64,000 bases of DNA, from NCBI GenBank assembly GCA_963746265.1, contig CAVVAM010000013.1, forward strand, positions 1 to 64,000, in the 5' to 3' direction. Below the pieces are notes generated by a model. It had not been told where the DNA came from. It saw nothing but the letters and a program-made list of their open reading frames with translations, and searched no databases. Below are positions 8,189 through 16,402 of the stretch, one piece after another. This stretch comes from Ilumatobacter sp963746265 (GTDB lineage Bacteria; Actinomycetota; Acidimicrobiia; Acidimicrobiales; Ilumatobacteraceae). How positions within the stretch are numbered: position 1 is the first letter of the stretch; each line of letters opens with the position of its first letter. Both the position numbers and the translations under genes were made by a program.

Positions 8189-8631
8189 GCAGCGGTTTCG
8201 TCCCGGCAGTCGACCCACCGGGGCTGACGGTGTATCGGCGACGTATCAGACTCTGAGGCCCAGCGAGTGTTCGGAGACGACGTGGCGCCCCAGGCGACGG
8301 GGCAGCCGACGGTCCGCAAACAGCGTGACCAGTGGGTCGGGCGGTCGACGGCATCGACACGGCGACCGGCAACCACGGTCCGCGCCAGATGGCAACGCAC
8401 CCGTCGCAGCGGTCTGCGCCAGCCGCTCCCCGGTCGATGCGAGCCGACGGCCGATGAGACTGCCGCGGTGGGCAGCCGGGGGACGGGCGAACCATCCGAG
8501 ACCCCGACCCGAAGCTTGGCGTTCGCCCCGAATCCCCACCAGTATCAACAAGCGGCCGGATCGGGATGACTGGTTTGGCGTGCTGTCGATATGCGTGTTC
8601 GTCGCTGCGACGGCAGCACCACCGTCGCGCC
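8189..8631. other. Gene-free stretch after the IS element
   Basis: No frame on either strand shows a recognisable domain or a ribosome site. A minus-strand open frame ends in LFADRRLPRRLGRHVVSEHS, which I cannot assign. Given the relics on both sides this is probably decayed coding DNA. Confidence 0.4.
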
Positions 8632-9118
8632 ATGACGCTGGAGATTCGCACGCCGGAGGTCGGTGATGCGACATGCCTGCGCTGGCGGGCTGATGCCTGA
8701 CGACCACCTCGACGCGTTTCCCGTCGAACGGGCGTCGATGTGGCGAAGCAGCATGGAGAACCCGCCGAGGTCCCCGGCGATCCGGTTGGTGGCAGCCGTT
8801 GCCGGCGAGGTGATCGGCGTTGCTCTGGAGGCCGGCGGGCGATGGATGAGGACGCCGAGGCGGGCGTGTCGTCTGCCATCGGCGTCGACCCCCTCAACTG
8901 GGGTGCGGGAGTTGGCACTGCGTTGATCTCCCCTGCGGTCGAGCCACTGCGAGCGAGCGGTTTCGTCTCGGCTGTGCTGTTGGTGCATCCCGACAGCGAA
9001 CGAGCGCGTCGCTTCTCCACAAGTGGTGGATGGGTCGACGATCAGATCGAAGGCCGACAGGAGGTGCTCGGAGTCGAGGTTCCCGAAGCGCGTCTGCCGC
9101 TCCGTCTCGACGCAGGAG
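8632..9118 (+). pseudogene. GNAT acetyltransferase pseudogene
   Basis: Pieces of one GNAT protein appear in order in different frames: MTLEIRTPEVGDATCLRW from the ATG at 8632, then a stop; LMPDDHLDAFPVERASMWRS and IRLVAAVAGEVIGVALEAGG; then WGAGVGTALI (acetyl-CoA loop), LRASGFVSAVLLVHPDSERA and FSTSGGWVDDQIEGRQEV. At least two frameshifts plus an in-frame stop separate them. The end overlaps the ribosome site of the methyltransferase gene. Confidence 0.75.
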
Positions 9119-9127
9119 GATCGCTCC

Positions 9128-9874
9128 ATGTCCGTAGCCGAAACGGGTCTCCGGCGGCGACTTGGTCAGTCGTACGCTCTGGCGATGGACGAGTACCGCC
9201 CGAACATGCCAGCGGACCGAGTGCAGCGCCTACGACAGTGGCACGAGGAAGCTTCCCAAGAACTGCACGTACTCGGAGCCCACGACGTCGAGTACCTCGG
9301 GCTCCATCTTCACATTCCCGAGCGGGTCTTCCCGCCAACACCGACATCGGACCTCCTCGGCAGGGAGGTGCGCCGACGAGTCAAGCCGAACGATCGGGTC
9401 CTGGACATGGGATGCGGGGCCGGGGCGAACGCGATCCTGGCCGCACAGATCACCGACCAGGTCGTTGCCGTCGACGTCAATCCGCTCGCCGTCGAAGCCA
9501 GCATTGCGAACGCCGAGCGCAACGAAGTCCAAGGCTGCGTCACAGCGTTCCGCAGCGACCTCTTCGAGCAGGTCGAGGGCGACTTCGACGTGATCGTCTT
9601 CGACCCACCGTTTCGTTGGTTCCGGCCCCGCGATCTCCTCGAGCGCGCCGTCGCCGACGAGAACTATCGCACCCTTGGACGATTCGTGGACGAGGTCGCC
9701 GCCCGGCTCCGGCCGAGCGGTGAGGTGCTGGTCTTCTTCGGAAGCAGCGGAGACGTCATCCACCTCGATCGCCTCATCGAACGCGCAGGATTGGCGTCCG
9801 AGGTCATCGCCGAGCGGACGATCCACGTGCGAGGCGAAGACGCCACCTACTTCGTGCGTCGCCTCACCACTTGA
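9128..9874 (+). CDS. Class I SAM-dependent methyltransferase
   Basis: A 248-aa Rossmann methyltransferase with motif I VLDMGCGAGANAILAA at 91-106, acidic motif II VVAVDVNP at 112-119, and DPPF at 159-162 in the position of the (N/D)PPY motif of methyltransferases that act on exocyclic or amide nitrogens (HemK/RsmC-like). The N-terminal region includes HVLGAHDVEYLGLHLHIPER, a substrate-side segment. The start at 9128 is set by AGGAGG eight bases upstream. The frame is open further upstream but overlaps the GNAT relic. The substrate cannot be told from sequence. It is intact within a decayed stretch. Confidence 0.85.
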   Translation: MSVAETGLRRRLGQSYALAMDEYRPNMPADRVQRLRQWHEEASQELHVLGAHDVEYLGLHLHIPERVFPPTPTSDLLGREVRRRVKPNDRVLDMGCGAGANAILAAQITDQVVAVDVNPLAVEASIANAERNEVQGCVTAFRSDLFEQVEGDFDVIVFDPPFRWFRPRDLLERAVADENYRTLGRFVDEVAARLRPSGEVLVFFGSSGDVIHLDRLIERAGLASEVIAERTIHVRGEDATYFVRRLTT

Positions 9875-10417
9875 GGCTCCTGATGCAAGCCTGGCCGCTC
9901 AGAGATACGCGTTCGCATCGTCCGAGCATTCACCCGCGATCGACGATTCCGATCGGTCGCCCCGTCGCCCGGACCCGAGCGATACTCCCAGGCCGCAAGG
10001 CTCGTCCTCGCGCCGCATCGCCCGCATTTCTCGTCGGATGGATGTCTCAGGGAGGCCACACCTCACGCGCTCGCCGAGCGGACCGGCGAGTGGCTTGGCC
10101 GACGGCAATCTGCGCTGTGCGGCTTGGGCCTATTGATACGCGCGGCGCTCGTCGTGGCGTTCGGAGCGCCGGTCCTCGTTCAGAGCAGCAACACGTGTAC
10201 CGATATCGGGTGCCCTGGAACGGCACATCGGGGGACGGTAACTCGCATTCGTGTGATGGCTTGGGAGGCGCTCAGGAGGGCGCGAGGGAACTACCAGCTG
10301 GACTGCGGGACGGGACGACCGAGGGGGCTCGGTCGCGGGCTGCCGAGCCGCCTGACGTCGAACTTGGATTCGTCTCGAGACCTGGACGAATACAGCTCGG
10401 GTTATGGTTGCAGTCCT
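9875..10417. other. No recognisable gene
   Basis: Frames are open by composition, but none shows a domain, a ribosome site or neighbour-like codon bias. A long plus-strand frame starting at 10124 joins the hypothetical gene that follows, but its first ~98 codons look non-coding. Confidence 0.4.
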
Positions 10418-10969
10418 GTGACCTGGCACGACACCGCGTCAGCCGTGAGCGATCTAACCACGGCGGGAGCCCTGCTTGCGGGCGGCGCATGGGCCTACTT
10501 TCGTTTCGTACGGGGTCGGATCTTTGCACCGCGCGCCGAAATCGCTGTTGCTGCTGCTCCCGTACGTGAACCCCTGTCGGGACTTCGCGTGCAGATCGCC
10601 GTCAAGAACACGGGAGCGTCGCGCGTGGCACTCGACAAGGAGCTCCGCTTTGTAGAGACCTATGGCATCACCGCGGCCGACTGGCCGGTCGACACGAACG
10701 TCGACTGGGGAGAGCCGATGATCCTCACCCGGGTGCTCGGTTTCCACGACTGGGTCGAATCGTCCGAAACCGTCAGCGAGGACTTGCTGGTCCCTCTCCC
10801 GCCTGCTGATCGGTCCGGTGCACCGTTCGTGGCATTCTTGGTGCGTGCCCGCCTGAGCGCCGCAAAGACTCGCCGAGATCGCCCTCCAACGGGCTGGGCA
10901 GCTCAGGTCATCGTCTTGAGCGAGCAAGTTGAGGGGCCGGCGCCAGTCCATGCGCGGATCCCCGACTGA
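10418..10969 (+). CDS. Hypothetical membrane-anchored protein
   Basis: A 183-aa protein if started at the GTG at 10418 (VTWHDTASAVSDLTTAGALL). One N-terminal hydrophobic segment (LTTAGALLAGGAWAYFRFV) is followed by a soluble domain: VREPLSGLRVQIAVKNTG reads like a beta-sandwich strand pair, and alternating hydrophobic strands continue to the end. I know no family for it. Codon bias is normal from 10418 on and poor before. TATGGT lies about 10 bp upstream, so the transcript may be leaderless. Confidence 0.55.
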   Translation: MTWHDTASAVSDLTTAGALLAGGAWAYFRFVRGRIFAPRAEIAVAAAPVREPLSGLRVQIAVKNTGASRVALDKELRFVETYGITAADWPVDTNVDWGEPMILTRVLGFHDWVESSETVSEDLLVPLPPADRSGAPFVAFLVRARLSAAKTRRDRPPTGWAAQVIVLSEQVEGPAPVHARIPD

Positions 10970-11036
10970 CAAGTCGGCGCATGTCCGCTGCTGCTGCGAC
11001 TAGGGTTTGACCAGTCGAAGTAGGGGGGTGAACCAC

Positions 11037-11237
11037 GTGCCCGATTCTCCGCAGGAAGCCGAGCAGCCAAGAGACCAGCAACGGCAGCAGCAAGAAGGCC
11101 AGCAACAGCAGCAACAGCAGCAACAGCAGCAGCAACAGTTTGATCAGCAGCAACAACAACAGCGGCTGAACGATCAGGACGAACGCGATGCGGCCGCAAA
11201 TTCGGAACGGCTGCGAAAGCGGCTAGAGCAGCGTTAG
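11037..11237 (+). CDS. Poly-glutamine small protein
   Basis: A 66-aa, highly polar protein. After PDSPQEAEQPRDQQRQQQEG it has an uninterrupted run of 13 Gln, FD, six more Gln, and then a charged tail (RLNDQDERDAAANSERLRKR) likely to be helical. The GTG start has GGGGGG 9-14 bp upstream. The Gln codons mix CAG and CAA, so the run is not a pure trinucleotide repeat, which argues for selected protein sequence. Its function is unknown; such low-complexity tracts suit disordered or coiled-coil assembly. The opposite strand would encode poly-Leu, but it lacks a ribosome site. Confidence 0.55.
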   Translation: MPDSPQEAEQPRDQQRQQQEGQQQQQQQQQQQQQFDQQQQQQRLNDQDERDAAANSERLRKRLEQR

Positions 11238-11404
11238 GGCAGTGCCCGAACGCCTACTCGCAGGCGCGACCAGGGTGTGGCCAAACGCCGGATTGAGGAT
11301 GCGCATTCTCGTGCGGGTGACCGCTCGCGCAGGTGCCGTTCAGGGCGGCCCGCATGTGGTACACGGCAGAGTGATATGCGCTGGCCCGGGAACGGACCCA
11401 ACGA

Positions 11405-11887
11405 TCAGCGCAGCGCGGGGTCGAACAATGCAAACTCGGCGGCATCGGGAGCCTGGAAGGCGGTGTGCCACTCCTCGAGGTGGGCGCGGGTGATCGGTTC
11501 GCCATCCCACGGCGGCGCCGAGTTCCGAGCGTCGATGCGCCGCCACAGCTCGTCGAGCGGGACGTCGAGGTAGTGCAGTTCGACGCCGACCCCGAGGTCA
11601 CGAGCCGCCGTCCGCAACTCGTCGCGCTCGACTCGTGCCCAGAGCCCGAAGTCGAGCACGACGCTGAGTCCCAGCCGCAGGATCTCCTGCGCCAAGCGCC
11701 AGAGCTCCTGTTCGATCCTCTCGCCGACGTCTCGGTCCCATGGGCTCGACCCGAGGGCACGTTGCCACTCGTCCTTGGTCAGACGGACGGCGCCGCGCTC
11801 AGCGGCGAGGTCTTTGGCGAGCGTCGTCTTGCCGGCCCCGGGCAACCCACAGGTGAGAATCAGCCGGGCCTCGTTCACAGGTGCCAT
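11405..11887 (-). CDS. P-loop kinase-like ATPase
   Basis: A 160-aa protein with Walker A GLPGAGKTTLAKDLA near the N-terminus, then RLTKDEWQRALG and VVLDFGLWARVERDELR, the lid and acidic motifs of small predicted kinases related to zeta toxin, chloramphenicol phosphotransferase and gluconate kinase folds. The start ATG at 11887 precedes the first strand (ARLILTCGLPG). The partner is unknown. It is a complete single-domain protein in the decay zone. Confidence 0.8.
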   Translation of the reverse strand: MAPVNEARLILTCGLPGAGKTTLAKDLAAERGAVRLTKDEWQRALGSSPWDRDVGERIEQELWRLAQEILRLGLSVVLDFGLWARVERDELRTAARDLGVGVELHYLDVPLDELWRRIDARNSAPPWDGEPITRAHLEEWHTAFQAPDAAEFALFDPALR

Positions 11888-11955
11888 TCCAGCTGTCCTG
11901 GGGCGGCTCGATGAGGTGATCGTTCTTGCCCCAGAATTGTGGCTCTGACGCGACG

Positions 11956-12441
11956 TCATCGACTCGCCCGAGGGGCAGCGCGGGCGTGGGGACCGGGCGC
12001 CACGTCGACGAGCGTGCCCGACGGCGTGGAGGTGACGAAAGCTCCCAACAGGGTCGCGATCGACTTCGGGTTGTTCTTGTTCACCACGGAATTGGAGAAG
12101 CGGCGACCGTCGGTGACGTGGTAGAGCAGCACGTCGTCGAGGAGATCGTTCTCGACCAGGAACGTGGCGAGGGCGAGGACGTCGCCACCGAACCCGAGCT
12201 CGGTTGCGGCCTTCTCGAAGGCTGCGTTTGTCGGAGCGAAGACCGTGAACTGGACGCCATCGCCGTCCAGGACAGCGTCGAGGCCTGCGGTATCGAGCGC
12301 GAACTTCAACGTGGAGAAGTCCTCGTTGGACTCCACAATGTCATAGATCGAGGCGTCACCGGGCGCCTTCGGTCCCTTGGCGATCGCCGGAGTGGCGACC
12401 AGGCCAACGGCCATCACGATCCCCAGCAGCAGTGCAGTCAC
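11956..12441 (-). CDS. Fasciclin (FAS1) domain secreted protein, shortened
   Basis: A 161-aa protein from the GTG at 12441 with a signal peptide (ALLLGIVMAVGLVATPAIA) followed by a FAS1 domain: SIYDIVESNEDFSTLKFALD, GVQFTVFAPTNAAFE (H1 motif), and DDVLLYHVTDGRRFSNSVV (H2 motif). FAS1 domains mediate adhesion. The domain normally ends with a strand pair such as VIHVIDTVLLP. Here it runs into VDVAPGPHARAAPRASR instead, so the C-terminus looks truncated or replaced. This may be a relic. Confidence 0.65.
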   Translation of the reverse strand: MTALLLGIVMAVGLVATPAIAKGPKAPGDASIYDIVESNEDFSTLKFALDTAGLDAVLDGDGVQFTVFAPTNAAFEKAATELGFGGDVLALATFLVENDLLDDVLLYHVTDGRRFSNSVVNKNNPKSIATLLGAFVTSTPSGTLVDVAPGPHARAAPRASR

Positions 12442-12659
12442 AGCGCATATCCGTTCCCTTTCGTCTCGCCTACTCACAGTACTCGACGAGGCCGTCGCAG
12501 AACCCGCCGAGCCGACTCCTGACATGCGCAGGCAACCGGCCTGCCGGTCAGACCCCAGCGGGGCGGTCACGGTCGGAGGCGAGGTCACGCATACGTCCGC
12601 CGACGACACGCGGGCGCCGGGCGACGAGATGTTCGATGGCGGCGCGTCGGATCGTGCAC

Positions 12660-12826
12660 AGCGCGAGAACCCGAAGCTGTACGACGCGATCGTCAAGGAG
12701 AACCCGTTCCGTCGATTCGCGCGACCTGACGAGATCGCCGATGTCGTCGCGAGCCCCCGGGCGAGCTTCGTCACCGGCGCCAATGTGATGGTCGACGGCG
12801 GCGCGACCAGAGGCCTCCAGATCTGA
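12660..12826 (+). pseudogene. C-terminal fragment of a short-chain dehydrogenase
   Basis: The frame reads NPKLYDAIVKENPFRRFARP DEIADVV, then ASPRASFVTGANVMVDGGAT and RGLQI before the stop. This is the terminal part of an SDR (the FVTGxNxxVDGG motif), with a three-residue gap in the DEIADVVxFLxS segment. The Rossmann core and catalytic YxxxK are absent upstream. Confidence 0.75.
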
Positions 12827-12913
12827 CCCGTCGCCCACCGTCCGAACCTTCCCGAACGCCGGGTCTGGGCGCCGTCCGGGTCCTGGTTGACGTACTGGAT
12901 CCACAGTCGGCCC

Positions 12914-13085
12914 ATGGGGACCGAGAACGAGCTCTATCCAGTGACGGACGGGCAGCTCGCGGCGATGACGGAGCCGGGCCCGGAAGGCCCGATCGTGATG
13001 GTCAACGTGCTGAAGCTCCGGGAACTTGCCGCCTACGCAGACGGCTCGGACGGTCATGTGACCGGTCGCGAGGCATGTCAGCGAG
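12914..13085 (+). pseudogene. DUF1330-like N-terminal fragment
   Basis: The frame begins MGTENELYPVTDGQLAAMTE and continues PEGPIVMVNVLKLRELAAYA then GREACQRG, which resembles the first strand-helix of DUF1330 (dimeric alpha+beta barrel) proteins. Similarity stops near 13085 and the rest is not protein-like. Confidence 0.55.
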
Positions 13086-13392
13086 GCGACGGTGCCACTG
13101 GGGCGCTCAGCCATCGACCCAGCCTCGCGCAGTCACGGACGAGACATTCGAAGCGATCCCAACTGAGACGCACAACGAAGCTGCTGCCCCAGGGTGGACC
13201 AACCCAAGATCACGCCGCCCAACCCGATCACAACAACACAACCCGCTCGCCTCGATCTCGCGCACATACCAGGCAGGACGATCGTCATGTCAAGGAGGTA
13301 GGCACCACCACGAACCGCGCGAACGCTCGGTGATCGACGGCGGGTCAGCCGGTGGTCGACGTGCGAGTCGTTTCGTACTACAATAATCCTGT
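13086..13392. other. Short gene-free stretch with a promoter-like end
   Basis: No domain is seen. TACAAT at 13377-13382 lies about 10 bp before the GTG of the toxin relic and is a good -10 candidate for a leaderless toxin-antitoxin transcript. Confidence 0.4.
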
Positions 13393-13632
13393 GTGGAGAT
13401 CCATCCGTCAGCTCGCCGCCACGGCATCGCCGACGACGACATGCTCCACGCGATCGACCACTCCGTGGTCGTCGACGACCTCGGCGAGGATCCCGACTGA
13501 TGGCTCGTCATCGGACCCGATCAAGCCGCCAACCTCCTCGAGCTCGTCGTGCTCGTCACCGCCGAAGGCGACGAGCGGATCATTCACGCCATGCCCCTCC
13601 GGGCCGTCTACCGAAAGCTCCTCGAGCCATGA
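13393..13632 (+). pseudogene. Toxin-like gene with a premature stop
   Basis: The frame from GTG 13393 reads VEIHPSARRHGIADDDMLHA, IDHSVVVDDLGEDPD, then TGA at 13498-13500, then WLVIGPDQAANLLELVVLVT, AEGDERIIHAMPLRAVYRKL, LEP and stop at 13630-13632. The two halves make one 79-codon protein of the small toxin type that sits before ribbon-helix-helix antitoxins (RelE/BrnT-like size and layout, exact family uncertain). A single CGA-to-TGA change would create the stop. Its end overlaps the antitoxin start (ATGA at 13629-13632). Confidence 0.75.
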
Positions 13633-13913
13633 CCAATCGAACCTACGGACACACCAAGTCGGGCCGCCCCGTCGACGACGTCCTCATCGAGCAGCTGGCG
13701 GACGAAGCCGAAGCCGGCTACGACGTCGACGAGATCGTCAGTCGCCGAGGCAAGCGCGGACGCCCGCGACTTGGCGCCGCACCCTCAACCGTTGAGTCCG
13801 TGCGTCTGGATCCGGACCTGAAAGCACGACTCGCACAGCGCGCCGAAGATGAGGGCGTCGCCGTCTCCGAAGTCATCCGAGAGGCACTTCGTCACCACCT
13901 CGAAGCGAGCTGA
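13629..13913 (+). CDS. Ribbon-helix-helix antitoxin
   Basis: A 94-aa protein. The C-terminal ribbon-helix-helix reads STVESVRLDPDLKARLAQRA then EGVAVSEVIREALRHHL (CopG/Arc fold). The N-terminal half (SGRPVDDVLIEQLADEAEAG, RRGKRGRP) is the extended toxin-binding region seen in such antitoxins. It should repress its own promoter near 13377. The upstream toxin is interrupted, so the antitoxin may persist as a solo regulator or as protection against related toxins. Confidence 0.8.
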   Translation: MTNRTYGHTKSGRPVDDVLIEQLADEAEAGYDVDEIVSRRGKRGRPRLGAAPSTVESVRLDPDLKARLAQRAEDEGVAVSEVIREALRHHLEAS

Positions 13914-14074
13914 CGGCCGCCGCAGATCCGGCCTGGGAAACGCATATCGACACGGCCCGTAACCGCCGGAGCCAGCGCGCAGACCGGCGCCCCGCGAATC
14001 GGGCATCGAACAGCATCGCATACGGCGCCCTGTTGCTCCTGGCGCCGGCCCGGCGTGCTCCGGAAGAGGACGAC

Positions 14075-15844
14075 TCAGGTGACGTAGGGGATGACGTCGG
14101 CGCCCGTTGGCCCCACGACGACCGCTACCTCGTGACCGGCGTCCTCCAGAACGCGGGCGACGAGTTCGTCGATGTCGATGTCGGGCATCGGCAGGTCGTC
14201 CTCGCGCACCCACGTCTCGACGACCACTCCTGTCGCGGCCGCCAGCGCCTCGGCCAGTTCACCGTCGGGCGGAGCGATCAGGACGACGTGAGTCGCGGGT
14301 GGCGGCAGCGGCGCGGGCGGCGGCAGCGGCGCTGGTTCAGGGGCGAGTTGCTCGGCGATGGCCCGGTCCGAGCGGAACACGCCGAGGTGGTACCAGGCGA
14401 CACCTGTGACGGTCGCGAGGAGTGCCAGCCCGACCCGGGCCGAGTCGAGTGTCTCGCCACCGAACGTGCCGTCGAGCAGATCGTCGATTCCGACGAACAG
14501 CACCACGATCAGGCTGATCAGCGCGGTGAGGCCGCCGACGCCGAACAGGACGACGAGATACAGCCGACGGGTCAGCGAACCGATCTCGGCGGACGGGTCG
14601 GCTTCGAGGTGCTCACGGATTCGCGACCAAAACGTCCACCACAACGGCAGGCCGATCACGCCGAGGATGATGGCCAGGATTACGCGATTCGCGACGGCGG
14701 ACGGGTTCCCGCTGATCCGGGCGGCGATCGATTCGAACAGTGCGACGAGCGCGAGCGTGGCACCCACGACAGTCGCGACGAGACCGGAAGCGGCCATCAG
14801 ATAGTCGTATGCCCTGAGCGGTTCGGACCGGTCGACGGAGCCCCCGGTTCGCAGGACGGTTCGGTGGTACTGCCAGGTGGCCGTCCCGGCCACCAGGAAC
14901 CCGGCGGCCACCGGGACGGGCTCGAAGTGTTCACTGGGCAGGTCCATCGTCGGGTTGCCGAGGTACCAGACGGCGGTCCAGTAGGCGATCGTCGCGCCGG
15001 ACGAGATGGAAGTGGCGAGGCCGCCCAGCGTGCCGATCAGCAACACGTACACGTGCCAGAGCGACGTCTGCTCGGCGCGCAGATAGCACCGCAGCCAATG
15101 CCAGGCCCACACGACCGCGCCGACCCCGGCTGCGATGAGCCATGTCGCGACTTCTGGCGACTCGTGGCCGGCCGGCAGACGCTCGACGACCGAGGCGTAG
15201 ATCTCGTCGCCGGCGACGTAGGCCACACCACCGAGACCGATCATCATCGTGACCAGACCGGTCAAGCTCCCGACCGCCAGGTGCAGATCGCCAGGGAGGC
15301 CATAGGCGGGCCGCAGCCAGAACCAGTGCATCGCCCACACCGCCGCCCACACGATCACCGGTGCGATGCCTCGCCACTCGAAGTCGTCGACGCCGAACAC
15401 TCCCGCGAGGAAATTGTGGACCGTCACGGTCGACACTATCAGTGACGAGGCGAGCGCGGTGTTGAGATAGGCAGCCCACGCCAAGGAGGTCCGCTCACCG
15501 TCATCGTCGCGCAGGCGACCGCGCGCGAACCGCAAGAGGAACGCGTACGCGGGTCCGGCCACGAGCATGAACGCGAGTCCGAGGGCGAGTGCCGTGCGCT
15601 CGTCATCCGACCAGCTGGAGGTCAGGAGCGTGCGGCCGATCATCGTGGCGCCGACCGCACCGAGAATCAGCGTCACGAGCAGCAGTCCGTACACGAAGAG
15701 GCGGCGGACCGACGTGGCGCGATCGACTTCGACCTCCTCACCTTCTCCACGGCGGTGCCCCAGCAATCGGACGATCGCCCACGCGATCACCCCGAAGAAC
15801 GCCAGCTGCATCACGATGCCCAGGATCTCGGCCAGCACTTCCAT
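14075..15844 (-). CDS. Large polytopic membrane protein (DUF5671-like)
   Basis: A 589-aa protein with about a dozen hydrophobic helices arranged as repeated modules, each with a W-rich motif (WAAVWAMHWFWL, VVWAWHWLRC, TATWQYHRTVL, GVAWYHLGVF) typical of DUF5671 repeats. A cytosolic C-terminal domain (THVVLIAPPDGELAEALAAA, then PDIDIDELVARVLEDAGHE) follows a Pro-rich linker. The start at 15844 has AGGAGG five bases upstream. No substrate is known for this family. It is a single gene in minus orientation. Confidence 0.75.
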   Translation of the reverse strand: MEVLAEILGIVMQLAFFGVIAWAIVRLLGHRRGEGEEVEVDRATSVRRLFVYGLLLVTLILGAVGATMIGRTLLTSSWSDDERTALALGLAFMLVAGPAYAFLLRFARGRLRDDDGERTSLAWAAYLNTALASSLIVSTVTVHNFLAGVFGVDDFEWRGIAPVIVWAAVWAMHWFWLRPAYGLPGDLHLAVGSLTGLVTMMIGLGGVAYVAGDEIYASVVERLPAGHESPEVATWLIAAGVGAVVWAWHWLRCYLRAEQTSLWHVYVLLIGTLGGLATSISSGATIAYWTAVWYLGNPTMDLPSEHFEPVPVAAGFLVAGTATWQYHRTVLRTGGSVDRSEPLRAYDYLMAASGLVATVVGATLALVALFESIAARISGNPSAVANRVILAIILGVIGLPLWWTFWSRIREHLEADPSAEIGSLTRRLYLVVLFGVGGLTALISLIVVLFVGIDDLLDGTFGGETLDSARVGLALLATVTGVAWYHLGVFRSDRAIAEQLAPEPAPLPPPAPLPPPATHVVLIAPPDGELAEALAAATGVVVETWVREDDLPMPDIDIDELVARVLEDAGHEVAVVVGPTGADVIPYVT

Positions 15845-16002
15845 GGCGCCTCCTCGGTCGAATGGCAAACGCCTCCAACTCAACGATCGCGCCGATTGCC
15901 GGGTAGGTCCATGTACGTTCGGCCCCTTCAACCCATCTCGTTGGCACCGCAAAGATCTTCTTTCCGATCGTCTGGTCCGGTACGCGTATCGAAGACGACA
16001 GC

Positions 16003-16371
16003 ATGCAGGTCTTGGGGCGGTTCGACGGTGCCGGGCTCGGGTTCCACCCGACCGTCATCGAGTTCACGGACGACGCTCGGCGCTGTTGGGTCCGCTGGCC
16101 CGATGGACGAGTCGTGCGTCAGTTCGGTCCGTTTCGCGATCCCAACGGTTCTGGTTGGCGGCAGACCGATACCGAGGAGTCACCACTCCCACCACCGCCC
16201 ACACGGCACTGGGGTTCCGGCGATACGCACGTGTCCGAAGCGTTCGATCGAGGATCCTCACTCGTACCCCGGGCACACCTCGGATTCCGCGTGATCGTGT
16301 CCATCGAAACCATCCTGACCATGACCGAACACTCCGACCAGCGACGATGCGTGCATGTCAACCAGCGATGA
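16003..16371 (+). CDS. Hypothetical protein
   Basis: A 122-aa frame starting MQVLGRFDGAGLGFHPTVIE. The first ~60 codons have host-like codon bias and a beta-strand pattern (FTDDARRCWVRWPDGRVVRQ FGPFRDP). The second half is weaker and Pro-rich. No family is recognised. No clear ribosome site precedes it, and it may be an accidental frame. It fills most of the space between the membrane protein and the aminotransferase. Confidence 0.35.
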   Translation: MQVLGRFDGAGLGFHPTVIEFTDDARRCWVRWPDGRVVRQFGPFRDPNGSGWRQTDTEESPLPPPPTRHWGSGDTHVSEAFDRGSSLVPRAHLGFRVIVSIETILTMTEHSDQRRCVHVNQR

Positions 16372-16402
16372 TCACGTCGTTTCAGGCGGCCATGATGAGG
16401 GC

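Noticed and set aside
10903..11199. Minus-strand poly-Leu frame
   Set aside because: It is the mirror of the poly-Gln gene, which has the better start and codon use.
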